Below, piece by piece: positions 1 to 7,837 of a stretch of DNA of 37,285 bases. This DNA comes from DSQQ01 sp964443075. Lineage in GTDB: Bacteria; Chloroflexota; Anaerolineae; 4572-78; J111. The notes beneath the pieces are model-generated. The model was not told where the DNA came from, made no database searches, and saw nothing but the letters and a program-made list of their open reading frames with translations. The stretch lies in NCBI GenBank assembly GCA_964443075.1, contig CAYUCB010000021.1, positions 1 through 37,285 on the forward strand. Direction: 5' to 3'. The translations under genes were made by a program, and so were the position numbers. The stretch's first letter is position 1. Every line of letters begins with the position of its first letter.

Positions 1-2
1 AA

Positions 3-101
3 GCGGCCATTGCTCTGGCCAAAGGCGAAAAAATCGAGCAGGTTACCTGGATTCCCTACGAGTTGGTCACACCTGAAAATTACAAAGATTATATGAAATA
101 G
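3..101 (+). CDS. Sugar ABC transporter substrate-binding protein, C-terminal end (partial)
   Basis: The window opens inside a gene. The third frame reads as 32 residues without interruption to TAG at 99-101, ending in PENYKDYMK. The remnant (GEKIEQVTWIPYELVTPENY) looks like the last strand and helix of a periplasmic sugar-binding protein of the RbsB family, in which a short lysine/tyrosine-rich tail is common. The main support is position: it lies directly upstream of an RbsA-type ATPase and an RbsC-type permease on the same strand. Most of the protein is outside the window, so substrate cannot be judged. Confidence 0.7.
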   Translation, partial: AAIALAKGEKIEQVTWIPYELVTPENYKDYMK

Positions 102-126
102 GTCTGGATAACTGAATGACGGCAGA

Positions 127-165
127 ACAAGCTGGCGGGGTTTTTCGATCATCCCGCCAGCTTGT
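127..165 (+). repeat. 13-bp perfect hairpin between binding-protein gene and ATPase gene
   Basis: Arms at 127-139 and 153-165 are perfect reverse complements (ACAAGCTGGCGGG and its complement) with a 13-nt loop. No T-run follows, so it is not a classical intrinsic terminator. A stable hairpin placed after the binding-protein gene and before the ATPase gene is a known way of keeping binding-protein mRNA more abundant than transporter mRNA. A similar hairpin follows the second binding-protein gene at 7742-7775. Confidence 0.7.
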
Positions 166-186
166 CAACAAGTAGGAGCGGAAAGC

Positions 187-1716
187 ATGAGCGAGAATAT
201 TATTCTCCAGATGGAGAACATCTCAAAGTCATTTCCAGGGGTCAAGGCCTTGAGCGAAGTCCAGTTGACCGTACGCAAAGGAACGATCCACGCCCTGATG
301 GGTGAAAACGGGGCCGGGAAATCCACCTTGATGAAGGTACTCAACGGGATGTATATCCCGGACAGCGGTCAGATCACCTTTCAGGGAGAACCCGTTACGA
401 TTGACAGTACGAAGACGGCGCTCAAGCTTGGTATCTCGATGATTCACCAGGAGCTTTCACCGATTCCCTACATGACCGTAGCGGAGAATATCTTCCTCGG
501 GCGCGAGCCGTTGGGCAGATTTGGCTTGATTGACAAGCGTAAGCTGCATGCTGATACCAAAGCCTTGCTTGATCGGCTTGAGATTGAGATTAATCCGGCG
601 ACGCTCATGAGAAAGCTTAGCGTGGCCAATAAACAAATGGTTGAAATTGCCAAGGCTATCTCCTACGATGCCAGTTTGCTTATTATGGATGAGCCGACTT
701 CGGCCATTACCGAACGCGAGGTGGCCCATCTTTTCAGCATCATTCGCTCGCTCAAGGCCAAGGACGTGGCTATTATTTACATCACCCACAAGATGGACGA
801 GGTCTTTCAGATTGCTGATGATATTACTGTGTTTAGGGATGGCAAGCATATTGCGACCGTCCCAGCCTCGCAAACTAATCGAGACAATCTGATTACCATG
901 ATGGTGGGACGTGAACTGACCGCTATGTTCCCTAAAGAGGAAGCGCCCATCGGCGAGGTCGTTTTATCGGTGCGTAACCTGACCCGCGCGGGCATTGTCG
1001 AAGATGTCAGCTTTGACTTGCGTCGCGGTGAAATTTTAGGGATAGCCGGTCTGATGGGGGCCGGACGAACCGAAGTGATCGAAGGCATCTTTGGGATTCA
1101 TAAAATTGATGCGGGGGAGATCACCATCAATGGCAAGCAGACTCGAATCAACTCGCCGGCGGATGCGATTAAGAATGGCTTGGCCCTGCTGACTGAAGAC
1201 AGAAAGCTGACCGGTATTCTGGGCGTCCTGCCGGTTCGAGACAATATGATGATCGCCAGTCTGCCCAATTACGAAAAAAGAGGCTTTCTTGATCGGCGGC
1301 TGATTGATACAACCTGTGACCAGGAAAAGGGCCGGCTGAGTATCAAAACCCCCAATATGGATCAGCTCATCAAGCTGCTGTCGGGCGGTAATCAGCAGAA
1401 AGTCTTGGTTTCTCGGTGGTTGCTGACCACGCCCGATATCCTTATTTTAGATGAACCCACACGCGGCATTGACGTAGGCACCAAAGCCGAGATTCATAAG
1501 TTGATGTGTAAATTGGCCCAGGATGGCAAAGCAATTATTATGATTTCTTCAGAACTCCCAGAAATTCTGGGTATGAGCGACCGAGTTTTGGTGATGTATG
1601 AAGGCAAAGTGGGTGGCGTATTTGACCGTAAAGAGGCCACCCAAGAGTCTATCATGCAGGCCGCTACGGGTAATAGCCTATTTACCCAGGCTCGGCCAGA
1701 GAACGCAAGTATATAA
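187..1716 (+). CDS. Sugar ABC transporter ATP-binding protein, two ATPase domains (RbsA/MglA/XylG family)
   Basis: This 509-residue protein is the energising subunit of a CUT2-class sugar importer and should sit on the cytoplasmic face of the membrane with the permease that follows. The first ATPase domain has Walker A GENGAGKST at 39-47, a divergent signature (KLSVANKQMVEIAKA, usual for RbsA proteins) and Walker B LLIMDEPTS at about 164-172. The second domain has a degenerate Walker A, GLMGAGRTE (288-296, Lys replaced by Arg), signature LSGGNQQ (398-404) and Walker B LILDEPTRGID (419-429). A degenerate second site is normal in the family. The length is standard and the start has an AGGAGCGGA ribosome site at 173-181. 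It forms an operon with the genes either side. Family is certain; the sugar or polyol carried is not readable from the sequence. Confidence 0.95.
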   Translation: MSENIILQMENISKSFPGVKALSEVQLTVRKGTIHALMGENGAGKSTLMKVLNGMYIPDSGQITFQGEPVTIDSTKTALKLGISMIHQELSPIPYMTVAENIFLGREPLGRFGLIDKRKLHADTKALLDRLEIEINPATLMRKLSVANKQMVEIAKAISYDASLLIMDEPTSAITEREVAHLFSIIRSLKAKDVAIIYITHKMDEVFQIADDITVFRDGKHIATVPASQTNRDNLITMMVGRELTAMFPKEEAPIGEVVLSVRNLTRAGIVEDVSFDLRRGEILGIAGLMGAGRTEVIEGIFGIHKIDAGEITINGKQTRINSPADAIKNGLALLTEDRKLTGILGVLPVRDNMMIASLPNYEKRGFLDRRLIDTTCDQEKGRLSIKTPNMDQLIKLLSGGNQQKVLVSRWLLTTPDILILDEPTRGIDVGTKAEIHKLMCKLAQDGKAIIMISSELPEILGMSDRVLVMYEGKVGGVFDRKEATQESIMQAATGNSLFTQARPENASI

Positions 1717-1737
1717 AGGGAACAAAGGAGTTCAATC

Positions 1738-2775
1738 ATGGAAAGTACAACGACCCCAGAGGCATTAAACAGAAATCTCAATCGCGAGTGGTTCAATACT
1801 TTCATCAGAAAGTATGCCATCGTCTTCATTTTCCTGGCTATGTTTGTGGGGATGTGGCTTCTCTCCGATGCCTTTCTTCAGCCCAGGAACCTCTTCAATG
1901 TGGTCCGGCAGATTTCTGTGATGGGTTTAATTGCCATCGGCGTCACGATGGTCATCATTACCACCGGGATTGATCTATCCTCTGGCTCTGTCGCGGCCCT
2001 GGCCGCTGTCGTAGCGGCCAGCCTGGCCCAGCGGGTAGACTGGGGTGGGGCCAAGTATCCTGGTCTGGACCTACCCGTCATTTTACCTATCGTGGCCGCC
2101 CTGGCGATTGGGATACTGTGCGGCTTCATCAATGGCGGCCTTATTGCCAGATTTAAGATTCCAGCCTTCATTGCGACGTTGGGGATGATGACGGTAGCGC
2201 GTGGTTTTGCCCTGATCTACTCCGATAGACCGGTGAGCGGTTTGACTGACGCCTACAACTACATCGGACAGGGTGAGATTTTTAAAATTATCCCCATTCC
2301 TAACCAGCCTCCTTTGGGCATCCCTCTGCCCGTTATCATTCTGGTGCTTGTGGCCGTAGGCTCGCACATTATGCTCAACAACACCCGCTTTGGCCGGCAT
2401 ATTTATGCCATCGGCGGAAATGAGCAAGCCGCGCTTATCTCCGGTTTAAATGTCGGACGAATCAAAATTGGCGTTTATACCATTGCCGGCATGCTCTCTG
2501 GTTTGGCTGGTCTGGTGCTCTCTTCCCGTATCGGCTCCGGACAGCCTGGACTGGCGATGGGCATTGAGCTGGATGCCATCGCCGCAGCCGTCATTGGTGG
2601 CACCAGCCTATCGGGTGGCATTGGCACAATTTGGGGGACCATTATTGGCGCTCTGATTATTGGGGTGCTCAACAACGGTCTGGATCTGCTGAATGTGTCC
2701 GCCTACTGGCAGACCATTGTCAAAGGCTCTATCATCGTTGTCGCCGTGATTATAGATGAGCGCAAGAATCGCTAA
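1738..2775 (+). CDS. Sugar ABC transporter permease (RbsC family)
   Basis: This 345-residue integral membrane protein has roughly nine to ten hydrophobic segments. The cytoplasmic N-terminal tail (to about residue 25) is polar. The characteristic RbsC/XylH motif GVTMVIITTGIDLSSGSVAA is present, as are the NGGLIARFKIPAFIATLGMM loop and the EAA-like AAAVIGGTSLSGGIGTIWGT segment that docks to the ATPase. The ribosome site AAAGGAG lies 21 bp after the ATPase gene, so the two are translated from one message. It forms the translocation channel, probably as a homodimer, since only one permease gene sits in this first system. The substrate is unknown; the downstream methyltransferase-like genes suggest a methylated polyol (inference). 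Confidence 0.95.
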   Translation: MESTTTPEALNRNLNREWFNTFIRKYAIVFIFLAMFVGMWLLSDAFLQPRNLFNVVRQISVMGLIAIGVTMVIITTGIDLSSGSVAALAAVVAASLAQRVDWGGAKYPGLDLPVILPIVAALAIGILCGFINGGLIARFKIPAFIATLGMMTVARGFALIYSDRPVSGLTDAYNYIGQGEIFKIIPIPNQPPLGIPLPVIILVLVAVGSHIMLNNTRFGRHIYAIGGNEQAALISGLNVGRIKIGVYTIAGMLSGLAGLVLSSRIGSGQPGLAMGIELDAIAAAVIGGTSLSGGIGTIWGTIIGALIIGVLNNGLDLLNVSAYWQTIVKGSIIVVAVIIDERKNR

Positions 2776-2802
2776 ATGCTTTCAGTGAGTTAGGGGACCA
2801 AA

Positions 2803-4086
2803 ATGAATTCAAGAGAACGCGTCAATCTGGCTTTGAACCACCAAGAACCCGACCGCGTGCCGCTCGACCTGGGTGGCAGTGTGGTGACCTGTATGCACGT
2901 CAGCATTGTCCATCAGTTGCGCCAGGCGTTGGGCCTGGATGCGCCGGGCACCCCGGGCACGCCGGTTAAAGTGGTGGAACCCTACCAGATGTTGGGCGAA
3001 ATCAAGCCCGACCTGATAGACGCCCTCGGCGTAGATGTAGTTGGCTTAGGCTCCACCAAAACCATGTTTGGCTTTAGGAATGAGGACTGGAAACCGTGGA
3101 CAACCTTCGACGGCACGCCGGTTCTGGTTCCGGCCGGCTTCAATACCGACCCCGAACCCAACGGCGATATCCTCATGTACCCCGAGGGCGATAAATCGGT
3201 GCCGCCCAGCGGCCGCATGCCCAAAAACGGCTGGTACTTCGATGCCATTATCCGCCAGGGGCCGATAGATGACGACAACCTGAATCCCGAAGACAATATG
3301 GAAGAATTTGAGCTGATCTCGGAGGCAGACCTGGACTATTTCCGGGGCGAGGCCGAACGGCTGTACACTGAAACGGACAAGGCCATTTTTGCCAATTTTG
3401 CCAACACCGGTTTTGGCGATATTGCCCTGGTGCCGGCTCCCTGGCTCAAGCAGCCCAAGGGCATTCGCGATGTAGCCGAATGGTACATGAGCACCGTGGC
3501 CCGGCAGGATTACATTTACCAGGTCTTCGAGCGCCAGTGCGAGATTGGCCTGGCCAACCTGGCCAGGCTCTATGAGGCCGTCGGCAACCGGGTAACGATT
3601 GCCCTGGTCTCGGCCACCGATTTTGGCATGCAAAGTGGGCCGATGGTTTCACCCCAGAGTTACCGCGAGTTGTTTATGCCGTTCCACCGGCGGGTCAACG
3701 ATTGGGTCCACCAGCATACTACCTGGAAAACCTTTGTTCACTCCTGCGGTTCGGTGGTCGCCCTGATTGACGATTTTATCGAGGCCGGCTTCGACATCCT
3801 CAACCCGGTGCAGTGTTCGGCGGCGCTGATGGACCCGCGTGAATTGAAGGCGCGGTTTGGGGAGCGCATTACCTTCTGGGGCGGTGGGGTGGACACTCAG
3901 CTTGTCTTGCCCACCGGCTCACCGGAAGAGGTGCGAGAACAAGTGCTGGAACGAATCAAGATTTTTGGGCAGGGAGGAGGCTTTGTCTTCAACACCATCC
4001 ACAACGTCCAACCCAAAACGCCGCTCAAGAACGTGCTGGCGATGTATGAAACGGTGCGAGAGTATGGCCGTTATCCCCTTAGTTAG
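2803..4086 (+). CDS. URO-D superfamily protein, candidate corrinoid-dependent methyltransferase (copy 1)
   Basis: This 427-residue protein begins with the MNSRERVNLALNHQEPDRVPLD signature of the uroporphyrinogen-decarboxylase/MtaA-CmuA superfamily. Real HemE proteins are about 350 residues and work on tetrapyrroles; longer members like this one are mostly corrinoid methyltransferases or uncharacterised relatives. The likely zinc motif is His313-Ser-Cys315 (FVHSCGS), with Cys338 in NPVQC as a possible further ligand. The position where MtaA has its last cysteine is here GQGGGF, with no cysteine. It lies 27 bp after the permease in the same operon and 15 bp before a second paralogue, so it probably acts on the imported compound. 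A methyl-transfer role is inference supported by a corrinoid protein at 14490; haem synthesis is unlikely. Confidence 0.85.
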   Translation: MNSRERVNLALNHQEPDRVPLDLGGSVVTCMHVSIVHQLRQALGLDAPGTPGTPVKVVEPYQMLGEIKPDLIDALGVDVVGLGSTKTMFGFRNEDWKPWTTFDGTPVLVPAGFNTDPEPNGDILMYPEGDKSVPPSGRMPKNGWYFDAIIRQGPIDDDNLNPEDNMEEFELISEADLDYFRGEAERLYTETDKAIFANFANTGFGDIALVPAPWLKQPKGIRDVAEWYMSTVARQDYIYQVFERQCEIGLANLARLYEAVGNRVTIALVSATDFGMQSGPMVSPQSYRELFMPFHRRVNDWVHQHTTWKTFVHSCGSVVALIDDFIEAGFDILNPVQCSAALMDPRELKARFGERITFWGGGVDTQLVLPTGSPEEVREQVLERIKIFGQGGGFVFNTIHNVQPKTPLKNVLAMYETVREYGRYPLS

Positions 4087-4101
4087 CGCTTGAGGCGAAC
4101 C

Positions 4102-5247
4102 ATGAATTCTCGCGAACGAGTCACCTTAGCCCTGAATCACCGGGAAGCCGACCATGTGCCGCTGGATATAGCCGGAACCGGGGTGTCGCAAATTCATCTT
4201 ACGGCTTACACCCATCTGCGTAAATACTTAAAGTTGCCGGATCGCCAACTTAATATTATATTTCTGGCGGAACAGTTGGCTAGATTCGAAGCCGATATCG
4301 CCGACCGCCTGGAAACAGATTTTGTCTTTGTGCTGCCCCAGGCTCCCTCTAACTTCGAAGTGGTGATGCGTGATGAAGGAGCTTATGAGGCGTTTACGGA
4401 TGAGTGGGGTATTGGCTGGAAAAAACCAAAAAAGGGCGGCTTTTATTATGATATGTACCATCACCCTCTGGCCAACGCCGAGACCCTGGCTGACTTCAGA
4501 GCCTACCAACTCCCTGACCCTTTAGCTGACCAGCGTTATTTGAATCTGCGTCCCGAGGTTGAAGCCGCCCGCGAGCGCGGTAAAGCGGTGGTTCTGGCCG
4601 GACCGGGGGCCGGTATTCTTGAAATATACACCTGGTTGAGAGGCTATGAACAATTCTATATAGACCTGGCCCTCAACCATGAGCTTGTAGCCTACATGCT
4701 GGATCGGCTGGTCGAATTCAAGCAAGCCTATTGGGCCCGAGTGCTGCCAGATTTAGGGGATCTGGTGGATGTGGCTTGTGAGCATGACGACTTGGCCGGG
4801 CAGCGCGCTCTGCTATTTTCACCGGAAACCTATCGAACTCTTGTCAAACCCCGGCATAAAAAGCTGTTCCAGTTCATCAAAGGCCACGCTCCGGTCAAAC
4901 TTTTCTATCATACCGATGGGGCGGTTCGCCCCCTCATTGGCGATTTAATTGAGGCGGGAATGGATATTCTAAACCCCGTCCAGTTCACCGCGGCCAATAT
5001 GGAGCTTAAATCCCTTAAACAGGAATTTGGTCGGGATTTAGTCTTCTGGGGCGCGGGGGTGGACACTCAGGGAGTCCTGGGGAGCGGCACCCCAGAAGAA
5101 GTAAAAGCGGACGTTCAACGCAACATCGAGGCCCTGGCTCCCGGCGGCGGCTTTATTTTTGCCACCGTGCATGACATCCAGGCCAATGTGCCGCCCGAAA
5201 ATATCATGGCGATGTGGGCAGCCTGGAAGAGCTATGGGGTGTATTAA
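4102..5247 (+). CDS. URO-D superfamily protein (copy 2), lacking the cysteine zinc ligands
   Basis: I place the start at ATG 4102, because all paralogues here begin MNSRERV and GAGGCG (4092-4097) is correctly spaced; an upstream TTG at 4090 would only add four residues. The product has 381 residues and the same TIM-barrel layout as copy 1 (EADHVPLDIAGTG near the start, GFIFATVHDIQANVPPENIMAMW near the end). The zinc motif is altered: HSC of copy 1 is His270-Thr-Asp272 (YHTDG), and the NPVQC cysteine is replaced (NPVQFTA). It therefore probably binds metal differently or not at all, and may recognise a different methyl donor or acceptor. It is the last gene of the first operon. Copies 1 and 2 could be partners (substrate:corrinoid and corrinoid:acceptor), but which is which cannot be told. 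Confidence 0.82.
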   Translation: MNSRERVTLALNHREADHVPLDIAGTGVSQIHLTAYTHLRKYLKLPDRQLNIIFLAEQLARFEADIADRLETDFVFVLPQAPSNFEVVMRDEGAYEAFTDEWGIGWKKPKKGGFYYDMYHHPLANAETLADFRAYQLPDPLADQRYLNLRPEVEAARERGKAVVLAGPGAGILEIYTWLRGYEQFYIDLALNHELVAYMLDRLVEFKQAYWARVLPDLGDLVDVACEHDDLAGQRALLFSPETYRTLVKPRHKKLFQFIKGHAPVKLFYHTDGAVRPLIGDLIEAGMDILNPVQFTAANMELKSLKQEFGRDLVFWGAGVDTQGVLGSGTPEEVKADVQRNIEALAPGGGFIFATVHDIQANVPPENIMAMWAAWKSYGVY

Positions 5248-5301
5248 TCACAACGCCCTCATTTAGCCTTAAATTATCAGAAACCTTATTAAGTTTATGT
5301 C

Positions 5302-5320
5302 AATTATTTCGCCAATAATT
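5302..5320 (+). repeat. AT-rich inverted repeat in intergenic region
   Basis: AATTATT and AATAATT form 7-bp perfect arms around a 5-nt TCGCC centre. It sits in the 183-bp AT-rich gap between copy 2 of the URO-D genes and the next permease, 50 bp before the palindromic promoter candidate. It could be a weak terminator stem or a protein site; no T-run follows. Confidence 0.4.
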
Positions 5321-5350
5321 AGCCGTTTTGCTGTAAACCTATTTCAGGAT

Positions 5351-5365
5351 TTGACAGATTGTCAA
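5351..5365 (+). promoter_or_regulatory. Candidate -35/operator palindrome upstream of second ABC system
   Basis: The sequence TTGACAGATTGTCAA is a perfect 6-bp palindrome around GAT and contains an exact consensus -35 (TTGACA, 5351-5356). No good -10 is found 17 bp on (AAAATT); TTGTCA at 5359-5364 with TTTAAT at 5381-5386 is an alternative. The gap separates two apparent operons, so a promoter is expected here. Overlap of the palindrome with the -35 suggests a repressor site. Prediction only. Confidence 0.4.
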
Positions 5366-5430
5366 GTTCCTTCAAAATTTTTTAATCGTCAATATTTAAT
5401 ACAACCGCGTTCACCCTATAGAGGTCCAGA

Positions 5431-6468
5431 ATGGAAATAACAACTCTTGAACGTTCTGAGAGACGTCTATCCACCAAACTAAAACGCTTGCTGCTAACGG
5501 TGACAGAGTCTCCTGAAATAGCGGCTTTTATCACCCTATTGTTAGTATTTCTTTTCTTTGCCTTCAGTGCGCCTAATTTTCTCAGCGCCTATGCCCTCTC
5601 CAATATTCTGACCTTCGCCAGTATCTACGGTATCATCGTTGTGGGCGTGGCTTTTTTAATGATATCGGGCGAATTCGACCTGTCGGTTGGTTCAGTTCTG
5701 GCCGTGGCGGGCTATATTTTCTTATTGAGTCTACTCGCCGGCATTCACCCCCTGGTGGCGATGCTGTTGGCTTTAGGCGTATCCGCTCTTTTGGGCCTGA
5801 TCAACGGGTTGATTGTGGTTTTGACGGGTATACCGTCATTTATTGCCACCCTGGGGACCCTCTTAGCTTATCGGGGCCTGGTTCGCGCTTTGGGTGGGGG
5901 GCAGGCCACGGGCTACAACCCCGAAAGCAAACCTCTCCTGTTTGCTGTTTTGAATGATTCTATAGCGTCGCTTAACCAGTTATTTGATCCGGCCGGCAAT
6001 TTCCGAGTTTCCAGTCTATGGTTTGTGGGACTGGTTATCGTCGCGTCTTTTGTGTTAATGCGCGCCCGCCATGGCAATTGGACTTTTGCCGTAGGGGGTA
6101 ATCCGGGGGCAGCGCTGGCGCAAGGGGTGAATGTAAAAAGGATCAAATTAATTAATTTTGTCCTCTCAGGTTTCTTGGCCGGATTGGCCGGGGTTATCCT
6201 GTTTGCCCAGCGTTCTAGCATGAACGAATTAATTGGCGCGGGTCTGGAGCTGACTGTTGTGGCCGCAGCGGTAATTGGCGGCGTTTCGCTCAATGGGGGG
6301 ACCGGCACCATTGTGGGAGCGGCCGTGGGCATGCTAATTCTGTCAATGCTAGAGCAAGGTTTGGTGTTGATGGGGGTGACCAATGAATTGTTCCAGGGGG
6401 TAGTGGGAGCGATTATCATCATCTCCGTTGTCGTCAATACCTACCTTAAGCAAGAACAAGAGGAGTAG
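5431..6468 (+). CDS. Sugar ABC transporter permease (RbsC family), second system, subunit 1
   Basis: The product is a 345-residue membrane protein with a charged N-terminal tail (about 25 residues) and about nine hydrophobic segments. The family motif FLMISGEFDLSVGSVLAVAG (about residues 74-93), the loop LTGIPSFIATLGTLLAYRGL and the ATPase-docking AAAVIGGVSLNGGTGTIVG are all present. The ribosome site AGAGG lies just before ATG. It is clearly homologous to the permease at 7838 (both carry the MISGEFDLSVG motif), so this system probably uses a permease heterodimer, as in the fructose-type FrcBCA relatives. The binding-protein gene lies between the two permeases. The gene is the first of its operon, downstream of the candidate promoter at 5351. 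Confidence 0.93.
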   Translation: MEITTLERSERRLSTKLKRLLLTVTESPEIAAFITLLLVFLFFAFSAPNFLSAYALSNILTFASIYGIIVVGVAFLMISGEFDLSVGSVLAVAGYIFLLSLLAGIHPLVAMLLALGVSALLGLINGLIVVLTGIPSFIATLGTLLAYRGLVRALGGGQATGYNPESKPLLFAVLNDSIASLNQLFDPAGNFRVSSLWFVGLVIVASFVLMRARHGNWTFAVGGNPGAALAQGVNVKRIKLINFVLSGFLAGLAGVILFAQRSSMNELIGAGLELTVVAAAVIGGVSLNGGTGTIVGAAVGMLILSMLEQGLVLMGVTNELFQGVVGAIIIISVVVNTYLKQEQEE

Positions 6469-6535
6469 GCAGTAGTCAAAGGAAGGAGGGTATTTTATAG
6501 ATAAAAGTGGATCGTAAACTAACCGAATATTGTTT

Positions 6536-6641
6536 CTACAAACGTATCTTCTCAAAAAGTAGGGGCGCACCCTTGCGGTCGCCCCACCGGGCAGGTGCCA
6601 GACTGCCCTTACCCCAAGTTATTGAGAAGATACCTACAAAC
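6536..6641 (+). mobile_element. MITE-like element with 12-bp terminal inverted repeats and 8-bp target duplication
   Basis: An 8-bp direct repeat CTACAAAC occurs exactly at 6536-6543 and 6634-6641. Immediately inside lie perfect 12-bp inverted repeats GTATCTTCTCAA (6544-6555) and TTGAGAAGATAC (6622-6633); with a few mismatches the match extends to about 22 bp, up to GGGG/CCCC. The 90-bp body has no coding capacity and contains a GC-rich stretch (GTAGGGGCGCACCCTTGC...) of a type common in Chloroflexota intergenic DNA. This is the architecture of a non-autonomous transposon. An 8-bp duplication fits several IS families (for example IS6, IS66 or IS256), so the parent cannot be named. Confidence 0.8.
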
Positions 6642-6685
6642 CTATTAATATCAATTTTACTAAATCCAAGGAAGGAAAATAACCC

Positions 6686-7714
6686 ATGAAACTTAATAAG
6701 TTAGTATTCATAGCGCTGGTTGCCCTGGTAGTGGCGCTGTTAAATGTGATGGTAAAAGTTCCAGCCCCCGCTGCCTCAGCGCCGCCCGTGGCCCAAGAAA
6801 CCCCCACCGTGGACGAATTTGGCCGCGAGCCGGTGAATATTACCCTGGTAGCGCATGGGGCTTGCTCCTGGGATGCGTTCTGGTGTGTCGTGGAGCAGGG
6901 TAATAAGGATGCGGCCAGAGATCTGGGAGTCAACCTGACGATCATCTCACCGCCCAGCTTCGATCCGGAGCGGACCGCCCAGGACATTGACAAGGCCTTG
7001 GCCTCCAAGCCGGACGGCCTGGGGGTCACCGTGACCGACGGCGCTATGTTCCAGGAACCGATGATGCGGGCTATCGAGAGTGGAGTCCCAGTCATTGCCT
7101 ATAATGCGGCCGATTGGCGGGTACCTGAGGAGCGCATTCCCTATCTTACTTACATTGGTCAGGATGAATATACGGGAGGGCTGGTGGCCGGCCGGAGAAT
7201 GGTTGAAGCTTACGGTGGCACTCGTGGAGTTTGCGTTAACCAGGTGCCGGGCCACATTGGTCTTGATGCTCGCTGTCAGGGCTTTGCCGATGCGCTGGCC
7301 GAAACCGGGCTTAAGTCGGAAGTCTTGGCTATCACTAATGACCCGGCTGAATCGGCGACGATAATGGAAGATTATTATACCGCCAACCCTGACGTGGACC
7401 TCTGGCTGACTTTAGGCCCGAATGGGGCCAACCCCTTCTATACTTTCATGAAAAATGCCGGGTTAAAAGCGGGCGACATCTACCATGCTACATTCGACCT
7501 GGGTCCCGAGATCGCGGCTAAAATCAAAGATGGGACAACCCTGCTCGCCACCGACCAGCAACCGTATGTGCAGGGCTATCTGGTCGTGCAGTGGTTAACC
7601 TGGATCAAACGCTATGGTATCTATCCTCCCACTGAAGTTACTGCGACCGGCCCCGGAATTACTGATAAGAACAATATTGACTTGATTGCGAAGTACGCAG
7701 GCACGTACCGTTAA
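6686..7714 (+). CDS. Sugar ABC transporter substrate-binding protein, secreted
   Basis: This 342-residue protein has an N-terminal hydrophobic segment (residues about 6-24) preceded by lysines, followed by an Ala/Pro-rich stretch. It is an export signal or membrane anchor; no lipobox cysteine is visible. The body is a type 1 periplasmic-binding fold of the RbsB type: VNITLVAHGACSWDAFWCVV at the start of lobe 1, ALASKPDGLGVTVTDG, GVPVIAYNAADW and YIGQDEYTGGLVAGRRMVE. Cysteines in CSWDAFWC and in the VCVNQVPG...ARC segment could form disulfides. It ends in a normal TAA. It should capture the ligand outside the membrane for the permeases at 5431 and 7838. Ligand is unknown; inositol or a derivative is inferred from the rest of the locus. 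Confidence 0.92.
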   Translation: MKLNKLVFIALVALVVALLNVMVKVPAPAASAPPVAQETPTVDEFGREPVNITLVAHGACSWDAFWCVVEQGNKDAARDLGVNLTIISPPSFDPERTAQDIDKALASKPDGLGVTVTDGAMFQEPMMRAIESGVPVIAYNAADWRVPEERIPYLTYIGQDEYTGGLVAGRRMVEAYGGTRGVCVNQVPGHIGLDARCQGFADALAETGLKSEVLAITNDPAESATIMEDYYTANPDVDLWLTLGPNGANPFYTFMKNAGLKAGDIYHATFDLGPEIAAKIKDGTTLLATDQQPYVQGYLVVQWLTWIKRYGIYPPTEVTATGPGITDKNNIDLIAKYAGTYR

Positions 7715-7741
7715 ACCTGTAGCAGCTTTTGCGCTCCTTGA

Positions 7742-7775
7742 TGGGAATGGGCAGGGGCAATCCTGCCCATTCCCA
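7742..7775 (+). repeat. 14-bp hairpin after binding-protein gene
   Basis: GGGAATGGGCAGG (7743-7755) pairs perfectly with its complement at 7762-7774, plus one flanking T-A pair, around a 6-nt loop GGCAAT. It starts 28 bp after the stop codon of the binding-protein gene and has no T-run. It probably stabilises upstream mRNA or attenuates read-through into the permease and ATPase genes, as with the hairpin at 127-165. Confidence 0.7.
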
Positions 7776-7837
7776 AGCTGTCACCAGAGTGATACTCGCC
7801 TGGTGCGGAGTCATAGCGTTGGCAAAGGAGAGGATCC

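Noticed and set aside
2803..5247. True uroporphyrinogen decarboxylase (HemE) for haem synthesis
   Set aside because: Several paralogues with different metal motifs, longer than HemE, in an operon with sugar import genes and near a corrinoid protein; no other haem genes.
6507..6689. 60-codon plus-strand ORF after the first permease
   Set aside because: It reads through the MITE-like element and ends at the next gene; Arg/Pro-rich product without motifs.
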